A DNA stretch of 64,000 nucleotides from Acetobacteraceae bacterium. GTDB lineage: Bacteria > Pseudomonadota > Alphaproteobacteria > Acetobacterales > Acetobacteraceae. A program made the translations under genes and the position numbers. Below the pieces are notes generated by a model. The model searched no databases, had not been told where the DNA came from, and worked only from the letters and a program-made list of their open reading frames with translations. This document shows, one piece after another, positions 18,373 through 26,923 of the stretch (positions are counted from its first letter, which is position 1; each line of letters starts with the position of its first letter). The stretch is from positions 1 to 64,000 of the forward strand of contig CANBNK010000016.1 in NCBI GenBank assembly GCA_947371015.1, written 5' to 3'.

Positions 18373-19185
18373 TCAGCCCGTCGGTCGCGCCGCGGTCAGG
18401 CCGCCATCCACCACAAGCTGCGTCGCGGTGATGTAGCGGGCCTCGTCGCTGGCCAGGAAGACCACGGCGTTGGCGATGTCCCAGGCATCGCCCATGCGGC
18501 CCATCGGCACGCTGGCGTGGCGCTTGGCGATCAGCCCTTCGGCGTCGTTCAGCCCCATCTGCTTCACCAGCCGATGCTCTACGAGTGGCGTGTGCATGGT
18601 GCCGGGCACCACGGTGTTGACCCGCACGCCGTCCTTCACATGCGCAATGGCGGTGCTGCGGCTGAACGCGATGACGCCCGCCTTGCTGGCGGCATAGGCC
18701 GCGTTCACCCGCCCGCCCACCGTGAAGCTCATGCAGCCGACGCTGGCCAGGTTGACGATGGCGCCCTTCTTCTGCGCCACCATCACCGGCAGCACGTGCT
18801 TGCAGCCGAGGAAGCAGGTCTTCAGGTTCAGCTGCATCTGCGCGTCCCAGGCTTCCTCGGTCATATCGACCGGGCCACCCGGCGCGCTGCCGCCGACATT
18901 GTTGACCAGGATGTCGATCCGCCCGCCGAACTTCGCCAGGCAGTCCTGCACGGCGGCGGCGACGTCCACGCTGTCGGTCATGTTGGTCACGCGGCCGGCG
19001 AAGCTCAGCCCCTCGCTGGCCATGATCGCGGCGGTTTCCGCCAGCGCCACCGGGTTGATGTCGGTGCCGAACACATGGGCGCCCTGGCGCGCCATCAGCA
19101 CCGCCGTCGCCTTGCCATTGCCCCAGCCTTCCCCGACCGAGCCGGCCCCGCTGACGAAGGCCACCTTGCCACTCAGATCCAACAT
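18373..19185 (-). CDS. SDR family NAD(P)-dependent oxidoreductase
   Basis: VAFVSGAGSVGEGWG, LVNNVGG, YAASKAGV motifs. Confidence 0.92.
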   Translation of the reverse strand: MLDLSGKVAFVSGAGSVGEGWGNGKATAVLMARQGAHVFGTDINPVALAETAAIMASEGLSFAGRVTNMTDSVDVAAAVQDCLAKFGGRIDILVNNVGGSAPGGPVDMTEEAWDAQMQLNLKTCFLGCKHVLPVMVAQKKGAIVNLASVGCMSFTVGGRVNAAYAASKAGVIAFSRSTAIAHVKDGVRVNTVVPGTMHTPLVEHRLVKQMGLNDAEGLIAKRHASVPMGRMGDAWDIANAVVFLASDEARYITATQLVVDGGLTAARPTG

Positions 19186-19308
19186 GCGCGTCTCGCTCCC
19201 GTATGTGCGTGCAAACCCCGCAGGGCGAAAGCCCGGAGGGGTAATTCGCCCGCGCAGATATGGCGCGCAGTCTAGCGCCGCGCCGCCGCTCTGCTAATCC
19301 TGCGCGGC

Positions 19309-20013
19309 ATGGAGACCTTCTCGCGTGCCGGCTGGCTGCGTGGCCTGCGGGCGGCGCTGGCCATCACCCTCGGCCTGAGCCCCTTCGGCCTGGTCATCGG
19401 CGTCATCTCCGCCAGCAAGGGGCTGTCCCTGACCGAGGCGCTGGTGATGTCCGGCCTCACCTTCGCCGGCTCCGCCCAGCTGGTGGTGCTGCAATTATGG
19501 GCCGAGCCGGCGCCTATTTTGGCCGCGACGCTGGCCTGCCTGGTGGTCAACCTGCGCATGGCGCCGATGGGCGCGGCGCTGGCCCCGGCGCTGGACCGCA
19601 TCCGTGGCTGGCGGCTGTGGTTCACCCTGGCCTGGCTGGTGGATAACGGCTTCGCGCTGTTCGTCGCCGAGATGCGCGCCGGCCGGCGCGACGTCGCCTT
19701 CGTGCTGGGTGCCGGCATGGGCATGTGGGTGAACTGGATGACCATGGTCACCGTGGGCCACAGCCTCGGCGCCGCGGTGGAACTGCGCCCGGGCCACCCG
19801 ATCTTCTTCGCCGCCGTCGCCACCATGCTGGCGATTTTGCTGCCGATCTGGCGCGGCCGTGGCGACCTGGCCCCCTGGGCGGCCTCCGGCCTGGCGGCGG
19901 TGGCGGCGGCGCATGGGCTGGGCTTGGGCGCGCCCTGGCCGGTGCTGGTCGGCGCCTTCACCGGCGCGGGGCTGGGCGCCTGGCAGGATATGCGGCGGGA
20001 CGCGCGCGCATGA
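19309..20013 (+). CDS. azlC: AzlC family branched-chain amino acid exporter subunit
   Basis: MSGLTFAGSAQLVVLQLW, VVNLRMAPMGA motifs; followed by azlD. Confidence 0.85.
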   Translation: METFSRAGWLRGLRAALAITLGLSPFGLVIGVISASKGLSLTEALVMSGLTFAGSAQLVVLQLWAEPAPILAATLACLVVNLRMAPMGAALAPALDRIRGWRLWFTLAWLVDNGFALFVAEMRAGRRDVAFVLGAGMGMWVNWMTMVTVGHSLGAAVELRPGHPIFFAAVATMLAILLPIWRGRGDLAPWAASGLAAVAAAHGLGLGAPWPVLVGAFTGAGLGAWQDMRRDARA

Positions 20014-20312
20014 CCCTGCGCTGGGACGTGCTGGCGGCCATCATCGGCATGGCGCTGGCGACCTATCTGTGCCGCGCCGGCGGCTACGCGATATTGCGCG
20101 CCAGCCGGCCGCCGCGCTTCGTGCAGGCCATGCTGCAGCACCTGCCGGGCTGCATCTTCGTCGCCTTCCTGGCGCCTGCCCTGGCCAGCGGCGGGCCGGA
20201 TACCTGGGTGGCTTCCTTGGTGACGCTGGCGGTGCAGGTGGTGTTCCGCAAGCTGGCGCTGTCCATCCTCACCGGCGTCGGCACCGTCTGGGCCTTGCAG
20301 GCGCTGGCCTGA
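20010..20312 (+). CDS. azlD: AzlD domain-containing protein
   Basis: small multi-TM protein, ATGA overlap with azlC; YLCRAGGYAILR. Confidence 0.82.
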   Translation: MTLRWDVLAAIIGMALATYLCRAGGYAILRASRPPRFVQAMLQHLPGCIFVAFLAPALASGGPDTWVASLVTLAVQVVFRKLALSILTGVGTVWALQALA

Positions 20313-20353
20313 GCACAAGCGGCCGGCCGTTGTCGAGCGCCTGATCCGCGCAG

Positions 20354-20576
20354 ATGAAGTTCCGACCTGCGGCCCGCCGCTTGCGGGCCGAGCCGCCGAA
20401 TGGCGTCCGCGGCCTGTGCCTCGTCACGCGTCCGCGTGCTGGCGCACGTCACGCGTCCGCGTGCTGGCGCACGACCCCAAGGGCCGCGGAGGCGGCCCGC
20501 GTCAGGCCAGCGGCGTGCCAATGCACGACGCGATTGAGGGCGCGCGAAGGTGAAACCTTCGTGCGTTGAGCATCAG
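20354..20576 (+). repeat. Type B modular multi-hairpin repeat, copy B2
   Basis: same ends and blocks as B1; contains a perfect 25-bp tandem duplication (20423-20447/20448-20472). Confidence 0.88.
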
Positions 20577-21424
20577 TCGCGCGCCGGCAGGCTGCGCAGA
20601 TACGCGACCAGGTCGCGCAACTCGCCCTGGCTCATCCGCGCATAGTAGGCAAAGCCCATCGGCGGCCCCAGCCGGCGGCCATCGGCGGAGAGGCCCTGCG
20701 TCATCGCGCGGGTCACCTGTGCGTCGGTCCAGCCGGCCAGCGCCGCCGGGGTGATGTTGCGCGGCACCGCCGTCCCCCAGGGGCCGTTGATCGGCGGGCC
20801 GCCGGCGCCGGTGCGGCTCCAGTCACGGCCACGCGGCCCCATCGGCGTGTGGCACTCGATGCAATGCCCCAGCGGCCCGGCCAGGTAGGCGCCGCGCGCC
20901 ACCGGGTTGTCCGCTGGCGCGGCCACGCTGGTGATCGGCGGGCCATAGGCCGGCGGCAGCGGCATGCTGTAGCTGCTGCGCGCCACCTGGTTGCGCACCG
21001 GCGGCACGGTGCGCAGATAGGCCACCATCGCCGCCAGGTCGGCATCGCTGACCTGGCGATACTGCTCAATCGGCATCGGCGGGCCCACCAGGGTGCCGTC
21101 GGGCCGCCGCCCCTCGCGGATGGCGCGGCCGATCTGCGCGTCGGTCCAGCGGCCGATGCCGGTCTCGCGGTCCTGGGTGATGTTGGTGGCCACGGCGCGG
21201 AACAGGCCGGGTTCCTCCATCACCTGGCCGCCGGCCAGGGTGCGGCCGGGCAGGTCGGCGCCAGTGGGGCCTTTCTCGGTGTGGCAGTTGCCGCAGCCGG
21301 CGATGCCGTTGACCAGCGCCGCGCCGCGCGTGACCAGCGCCGGGCTGGCCGGCTGCGCTACGGCGCCATGCGTCAGCAGCAATGCCAGGGCAGCCCCCAG
21401 CAAACCCGTCCTGTCCCACCGCAT
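20573..21424 (-). CDS. diheme cytochrome c
   Basis: two CxxCH motifs (CGNCH, CIECH), signal peptide. Confidence 0.92.
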   Translation of the reverse strand: MRWDRTGLLGAALALLLTHGAVAQPASPALVTRGAALVNGIAGCGNCHTEKGPTGADLPGRTLAGGQVMEEPGLFRAVATNITQDRETGIGRWTDAQIGRAIREGRRPDGTLVGPPMPIEQYRQVSDADLAAMVAYLRTVPPVRNQVARSSYSMPLPPAYGPPITSVAAPADNPVARGAYLAGPLGHCIECHTPMGPRGRDWSRTGAGGPPINGPWGTAVPRNITPAALAGWTDAQVTRAMTQGLSADGRRLGPPMGFAYYARMSQGELRDLVAYLRSLPARD

Positions 21425-21510
21425 CGCTGCCTCCCTGGCGCATCATTCCGGGGCAGGAAAGCATGACGTTGCCGATATGGGCAGGCCAGCCGTAGCGGCT
21501 CACTTACCAA

Positions 21511-21710
21511 CGGCACGAGGCTTTGACTCGTGCCGAGGCGCCGAACGGCGCCCGCGGGTCGCGCCCTTGGGCGCGCGGAACCGCGCGACGCCGCGAAGCC
21601 AAGGAAACCGGAGGTTTCCGCGTCACGCTGAAGGCGTGCGTTCCGCATGGGGACTGAGGGTAAGAAAAAGCTGATACCAGCGGTCAAGGAACTTGGCCGC
21701 TGGTATCAGC
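21511..21710 (+). repeat. Type B modular multi-hairpin repeat, divergent copy B3
   Basis: same module order and loops (CCGAA.GGC, CCAAGG..GGAGG, GACTGAGGG, GGTATCAG) with different stem sequences. Confidence 0.7.
21664..21710 (-). terminator. intrinsic terminator downstream of the MscS-family gene
   Basis: on the minus strand GCTGATACCAGCGG-loop-CCGCTGGTATCAGC (14-bp perfect stem) followed by TTTTTCTTA. Confidence 0.85.
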
Positions 21711-21724
21711 CGTGATGGCCGGCG

Positions 21725-24136
21725 CTACATGCCGGTGCTGGCGCTTTCCATCGGGTTCAGCGGGGTCTCCACGTTCAGCCGCGGCGCCGGCGGCGGCAAG
21801 TCTATCCCCGACAGTGCCAGCTCCACCCGGCAGCGCCGGTTGAGCTCGCGCGCCACCAGCCAGCGCTCGCCCGGCAGGGTCCGCGCCCGCACGCGGAACA
21901 CCATGCCGGCGTCGGTCATCTTCTCCATGCCCGCGGCTTCCACCGCGCCGGGCATCCGCTCATGCCATGCGGGTTCGGCGCGCATGCGTTCGGCAATGGC
22001 GCGGAGCGCGGCGATGACCTTGTCCGGGTCCTCCTGGAAGCCGACGGTCACGTCCACCACCGCGTAGCCGTAGTCGCGCGTCATGTTGGTCACGGTGGTC
22101 ACCGCGCTGAACGGCACCCAGTGGATGCTGCCATCCAGCGCCCGCAATTTGATTGAACGGATGGTCAGGTGCTCCACCACGCCGGTGCGGTCGCCCAGGT
22201 TGACCACGTCGCCGACCGCCACGCTGTCCTCCACCAGCAGGAAGATGCCGGTGATGACGTCCTGCACCAGCTTCTGGCTGCCGAAGCCGATGGCCAGGCC
22301 GATGACGCCGGCGCCGGCGATCAGCGGGCCGATGTTGACGCCGAGTTCCTGCAGCACGTTGAACACGATGAAGGCGAAGACGCCGGTGGCCAGGAAGGCG
22401 CGCAGCACCGGCAGCAGGGTGCGCAGCCGCATGCCGCCCTGCGCCTTCTTGCCCGTCGGCAGGCTGTTGGTCAGGTGGGTCTCGATGGCGCTGTTGGCGG
22501 TTTCCCACACCAGCAGGCCGAGGAAGGCGGTGAAGCCGATCGACAGCGCGGTGCCCAGCAGCTTGTGGCCGGGGTGCCCCGGGCGAAACCAGGCCAGGGT
22601 GCGGAAGCCCCATACCTCGGTCAGCAGCACCAGCGCTACCGCCAGCAGCAGCACGGTCCAGCCGATGCGGAAGGGCGGCACATATTGCTTGGCCAGCCGG
22701 TCCAGCCAGGGGGCGCGGCGGGCCACCTGCTCGCCCGGATGCAACAGTCGGCGCAGCAGCCGGCGCATGCCCTCGTCCAGCAGCTTGGCGGCGACGACCA
22801 CCGCCAGTGTCAGCGCGGTGCCGCGCAGCATGTGGGCGAAGCCGCGCTCCACCCCCACCGCCGCCACCGCCCAGCCCACCAGCAGCCAGCCGACCGCCAC
22901 CAGGTGCCACTGCTCCGCCAGCCGGGCGCGCAGGCCGCGCAGCAGCCGGCGGGTGCTGTCGGTGCCTTCCTCGGCGTCCATCGGCGGCGGCCGCAGCAGC
23001 GCCGCCACGCGGGCGCGCTGCTGGCGGATCATCCGCAGCAGCATCAGCGTCACCACCAGCAGGCCAAGTCGCACCAGCGCGCCATGCATGGCCAGCGGCA
23101 TGCCCACCAGCACCGCCAGCTCCGCCAGCGCATAGCCGCCGATACCGGCCATCAGCATGCGCCGCAGCCAGATGATCAGCCAGGCGGCTATGGCATCCGA
23201 GGCCGGCAGCAGCCGCAGGTGGCTGGAGGCGGGGGAGAGCAGCATGCGCCCCAGCGCCAGCACCATGCGGCCGGCGACGTACAGGTTCACCACCATCAGC
23301 ACCACCAGCTGCGCCGCCGGGCCGGGCCGGACGAAGCCGAGCGCGGCGACCACGGCGCCGCCCATCACCAGCATCGGCAGCAGGTCCAGCCCCAGCCGGG
23401 CCACCACCAGCGGCACCCGGCGCAGCCAGGTCCAAACATTGCCATCCGGCGGCGCCAGGCGGTCCAGCCGGCGTGAGGCGCGGCGCAGCAGCCGCACCAG
23501 CAGGAATTCCAGCGCGAGGCCCAGCGCGCCCAGGCTGAACAGGTTCACCAGTGCTTCCAGCAGCCGCTCCTGCTGCGCCGGGTCCCGCCACAGCGCCATC
23601 ATCCCGGCCCAGAGCGCCGGCAGGTCGGCCATGCTGCGCACCGTCTCGATGGCGATGTCGGCGCCGTGCTGAATCTGCTCGCCGAGATCGACCAACAAGC
23701 GGCCGCCCAGCGTGGTGGGGGTGAACATCGCCTCGCTCTCGGCCGCCGGGGCTGCGCCGGCGGCGGCTGGCGGGCCAGGGGTCGGGCCAGGGGTCGGGCC
23801 AGGGGTCGGGCCATGGGGTGGGGCCGATGTCGCGCTGGCGGGTGCGCCAGGGGCGGAGGTGGCGGCCGGGGTCGCACCTGGCGGGCGCGTGGCGGTGCCC
23901 GCCGGTGTCATGGCGCGCTCGGCGGCGGCCAGCGCCTCCACCAGCCGCAGCAGGTCGGCCCGGCGCGCGGGGTCGCGCAGCACCTCCGCCAGGTGTTCCA
24001 GCGTGGCCGAGGTCACCGCCGCCGGGCGCGCCGCGGCAGCCGGTGCGGCGGGCGGGGCGGGTGCCTGCGCCCGGGCCGCCAGGCCACAACCCAGCAGCAG
24101 CGCCAAGACAAGCGGGAGAAAACGGAACGGTCTCAT
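21725..24136 (-). CDS. MscS-family mechanosensitive ion channel (DUF3772-type)
   Basis: signal peptide, many TMs, GAGVIGLAIGFGSQKLVQDVITGIFLLVEDSVAVGDVV pore/beta domain. Confidence 0.9.
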   Translation of the reverse strand: MRPFRFLPLVLALLLGCGLAARAQAPAPPAAPAAAARPAAVTSATLEHLAEVLRDPARRADLLRLVEALAAAERAMTPAGTATRPPGATPAATSAPGAPASATSAPPHGPTPGPTPGPTPGPPAAAGAAPAAESEAMFTPTTLGGRLLVDLGEQIQHGADIAIETVRSMADLPALWAGMMALWRDPAQQERLLEALVNLFSLGALGLALEFLLVRLLRRASRRLDRLAPPDGNVWTWLRRVPLVVARLGLDLLPMLVMGGAVVAALGFVRPGPAAQLVVLMVVNLYVAGRMVLALGRMLLSPASSHLRLLPASDAIAAWLIIWLRRMLMAGIGGYALAELAVLVGMPLAMHGALVRLGLLVVTLMLLRMIRQQRARVAALLRPPPMDAEEGTDSTRRLLRGLRARLAEQWHLVAVGWLLVGWAVAAVGVERGFAHMLRGTALTLAVVVAAKLLDEGMRRLLRRLLHPGEQVARRAPWLDRLAKQYVPPFRIGWTVLLLAVALVLLTEVWGFRTLAWFRPGHPGHKLLGTALSIGFTAFLGLLVWETANSAIETHLTNSLPTGKKAQGGMRLRTLLPVLRAFLATGVFAFIVFNVLQELGVNIGPLIAGAGVIGLAIGFGSQKLVQDVITGIFLLVEDSVAVGDVVNLGDRTGVVEHLTIRSIKLRALDGSIHWVPFSAVTTVTNMTRDYGYAVVDVTVGFQEDPDKVIAALRAIAERMRAEPAWHERMPGAVEAAGMEKMTDAGMVFRVRARTLPGERWLVARELNRRCRVELALSGIDLPPPAPRLNVETPLNPMESASTGM

Positions 24137-24305
24137 GATTTCGTGAGGGACAGCATCGCCGCGCCCCGGTCAAGCGGCAACGGCAAGCCAGGCCGGCTGG
24201 CGCGCCCGGTGCCTCGGCCCGGCTTGCGCCAGGCCACGCCCGGGGCCACCCTGGCGGCGTCCCGGCATGCCTTGCCGATCTTCGAACACAGGCCAGATCC
24301 AGCGC

Positions 24306-24497
24306 ATGAAGACAGCCCTTACCATCCTGGTCGTGCTTTCCATGCTGGCCACCTTCGGCACCATGTTCGCCGGCGTGCTCGGCGTGGGCAAGGAAGGTGG
24401 CGCCATGCGCAGCAACAAGCTGATGCGCTACCGCGTGCTGCTGCAAGGCGTGACGCTGGTGCTGTTCGTGCTGCTGATGGCGGTGATGCGCAGCTGA
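24306..24497 (+). CDS. twin-transmembrane protein (HIG1-like)
   Basis: two TM helices, NKLMRYRVLLQG motif. Confidence 0.8.
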   Translation: MKTALTILVVLSMLATFGTMFAGVLGVGKEGGAMRSNKLMRYRVLLQGVTLVLFVLLMAVMRS

Positions 24498-24524
24498 GCC
24501 AGGCAGGCCTGGGTCGTTTGGGGC

Positions 24525-25349
24525 TCAGCCCACCCGCAACAGCCCCGGCCCATGCGCCTTCAACCAGGCCACCGCGGCGCCCCGATGCGGCGTCAGCCCG
24601 GCCACCAGCAGCCAGAACCGGTCGGAGTGGTTCAGCTCCTGCAGGTGCGCCACCTCATGCGCCACCACGTAGTCCAGCACCCAGTCGGGCGCCATCACCA
24701 GGCGCCAGCTGAAGGCCAGCATGCCGTCGGGCGCGCAGCTGCCCCAGCGGCTGCGGGTGTCCTTCAGCCGAATGCCGCGCGGCTGCACGCCCAGCAGCGC
24801 CGCGTGCCGGCGCGCGCACAGGCCAATCCGCCGCCGCGCCTCGGCCTGCAGGAACTCGGTGGTGCGCCGGGCCACGGCCGCCGCGGTGCCGCCCACCACG
24901 ATCACGCCTGGCTCCAGCCAGGCCGCGCCGTGCGGCTCCCGCCGCATATCGCCGTGCGGCGCCGGCCCTATATCGCCATGCGGCGCCGGCTCCATATCGC
25001 CATGCGGCTCGGGCCCCATATCGCCCGGCTGGTGGCGCAGCACGTGCGGCGCGCCGCCCAGTTGCACAGTGGCGCCCGGCACCAGCGGCAGATGCGGTGC
25101 CAGCGCGGCCAGCCGTTCCGTCACCCAGGCGGCATGCACCGACAGCAGCGCCATGCCCTGGCGCCGCCCAGCCCGCGGCGGCAGCGTCACCACCACCGAA
25201 GCCGAGCGGGCGTCGATCCGCAGGCTGACGCGCACCGCCCGCGCGCTGCGGCGCCAGCGCACCTGCGCCTGGCCGGGCATGTCGCCCGGGGTGGCGCCGG
25301 GCAGGGCCAGGGCGACGGTTTCGGCTTCACTTGCGCTCATGCAGGCCAA
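24525..25349 (-). CDS. M48/YgjP-type metallopeptidase (SprT-like, DUF45)
   Basis: VVAHEVAHLQELNHSDRFW (HExxH), DTRSRWGSCAPDGMLAFSWRLVMAP. Confidence 0.9.
   Translation of the reverse strand: MACMSASEAETVALALPGATPGDMPGQAQVRWRRSARAVRVSLRIDARSASVVVTLPPRAGRRQGMALLSVHAAWVTERLAALAPHLPLVPGATVQLGGAPHVLRHQPGDMGPEPHGDMEPAPHGDIGPAPHGDMRREPHGAAWLEPGVIVVGGTAAAVARRTTEFLQAEARRRIGLCARRHAALLGVQPRGIRLKDTRSRWGSCAPDGMLAFSWRLVMAPDWVLDYVVAHEVAHLQELNHSDRFWLLVAGLTPHRGAAVAWLKAHGPGLLRVG
24931..25026. repeat. in-frame 4 x 24-bp tandem repeat within the metallopeptidase gene
   Basis: encodes GDMGPEPH/GDMEPAPH/GDIGPAPH/GDMRREPH. Confidence 0.92.
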
Positions 25350-25484
25350 GATGGGCCGCCGCCCGCCCCGGGTTCAACCGGTTGACAGCAAAGCTTTCGG
25401 CGCGGCGGAAACGCGGCCCGCGGCTACACCGTGGATTAAGTGTTTCCCGGCCATATCGCCCAAGGCGTTTGGTTGGGGTGTGCG

Positions 25485-26846
25485 ATGGTTGATCCGATTG
25501 GCTCGCAGGGCGGCCCCGGGATGGGCCCGATGGGCGGCCATGCGATGGCCCGGGCGATGCCCGGCAGCGATGTCGGCGGCATCACCGCCGGCCTGCCCGG
25601 CAAGCTGCGCCGGGTGATCCAGCAGGGCTCCGGCACGCCCGGCAGCAAGCGGCCGATGAAGATCGCCGTCGCGCTCGGCCTGCTCGGCGCTGGCGTCTAT
25701 GCCATGCTGGACGACCAGTTCTCGCTCTCCACCGAAACAGCCGTTGTCTCGGCCTATACGGTCGGCCTGCGCAGCCCGATCGGCGGCCACGTCGCCGGCC
25801 TGCGCCATGCCCCCGGCGAGGAAGTCACCGCCGGTGCCCTGCTGGCGGTGGTGGAGGACGACCGCGCCGACCAGCAACGCCTGGTGGATTTGCGCGCGCT
25901 CCGCGACCGCGCCCAGTCTGAACTCACCGCCGCCGAAGCTGCCCGCGACGCCTTCCACGCCATGGCCGCCGACCTGACCGCCCGCGCCGGCACCCACCTG
26001 GAAGTGGCGCTGGCCTGGTACGCCAGCCAGCTGGCCGAAGCCCAGCGCAGCCTGGCCGGCGCACAAGCAAAACTGCTGCGGGACCGCCAGGTGCTGGACC
26101 GCAAGCGCCAGCTGCTGGCCAGCGGCTTCGGCACCCGCGCCGATATGGAAGCGGCGCAGGGCGACCACGATGTCTCGCTGCGCACGGCGGAAGCCCAGCG
26201 CCAGCGCATCGCCACCATGCAGACCCAGCGCGACGGCGTGCGTCGCGGCGTCTTCGTGGAAAGTGGCCATATCGGCTTCAACTACGCCCAGCAGCGGCAG
26301 GATGAAGTGACCATGCGGCTGGCCGAACTGGACCGCAGCATCGTCTCGCTGCGCGCCGACCTCACCGCCGCCGAGGCACGCCTGACCGGCGAGCAGCGCC
26401 ACAGCGCCCAGCAGGCCCTGGCCGAACTGCCCAGCCCCAGCGGCGGCATGATCTGGCGCGTGCTGGCGCAGGAAGGCGAGCGCGTCGCCGCCGGCGACAC
26501 GGTGGCGGAGGTGATGGATTGCAGCGCCGCCTTCGTGCTGGCCGTGGTGCCGCAGGACCGCGCCGCGGATGTGCAGGTGGGCGGCATCGCCCGCTTCCGC
26601 CTTTCGGGCGAAAGCCGCGAACGCAGCGGCCGGGTGCAGGCCGTGCTGGGCGAAGGCTCGGTCGGCAGCGAACGCAACCTGGCGGCCATGCCGGCCCGGC
26701 TACCGCATGGCGGCGCCCTGGTGCGCGTGGCGCTGACGCCGCCAGCGCCCGGTGAGACTGCGAGCTGCCCGGTCGGCCGCAGCGCCCGCCTGCTGCTGCC
26801 CACCGGCGACAGCAGTTTCATTGGCCGCATGCTGGCGTCGCGCTGA
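25485..26846 (+). CDS. HlyD-type periplasmic adaptor (BgsB/Alg44-like)
   Basis: single N-terminal TM, lipoyl-like half motifs, coiled-coil, C-terminal beta-barrel; directly upstream of a GT2 synthase. Confidence 0.8.
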   Translation: MVDPIGSQGGPGMGPMGGHAMARAMPGSDVGGITAGLPGKLRRVIQQGSGTPGSKRPMKIAVALGLLGAGVYAMLDDQFSLSTETAVVSAYTVGLRSPIGGHVAGLRHAPGEEVTAGALLAVVEDDRADQQRLVDLRALRDRAQSELTAAEAARDAFHAMAADLTARAGTHLEVALAWYASQLAEAQRSLAGAQAKLLRDRQVLDRKRQLLASGFGTRADMEAAQGDHDVSLRTAEAQRQRIATMQTQRDGVRRGVFVESGHIGFNYAQQRQDEVTMRLAELDRSIVSLRADLTAAEARLTGEQRHSAQQALAELPSPSGGMIWRVLAQEGERVAAGDTVAEVMDCSAAFVLAVVPQDRAADVQVGGIARFRLSGESRERSGRVQAVLGEGSVGSERNLAAMPARLPHGGALVRVALTPPAPGETASCPVGRSARLLLPTGDSSFIGRMLASR

Positions 26847-26903
26847 GGCGGATCGCCGGAGGGCGCAGGCCACAGGCCGAGCACCCGGAGGCGTAAATCC
26901 GCC
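26847..26903. repeat. Type C palindromic repeat (Type A-related)
   Basis: GGCGGATCGCCGGAGGGCGCAGGC...GCCGAGCACCCGGAGGCGTAAATCCGCC; intercistronic. Confidence 0.75.
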
Positions 26904-26923
26904 GAACTGGAGGACACTACCCG

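Noticed and set aside
20354-20569. ORFs beginning MKFRPAARRLRAEPPNG... (6057, 20354, 55618) as a small conserved protein family
   Set aside because: The reading frame is not maintained in the divergent and inverted copies, stems vary with base-pairing rather than codon constraint, and the sequence is almost entirely palindromic; a structured nucleic acid element fits better.
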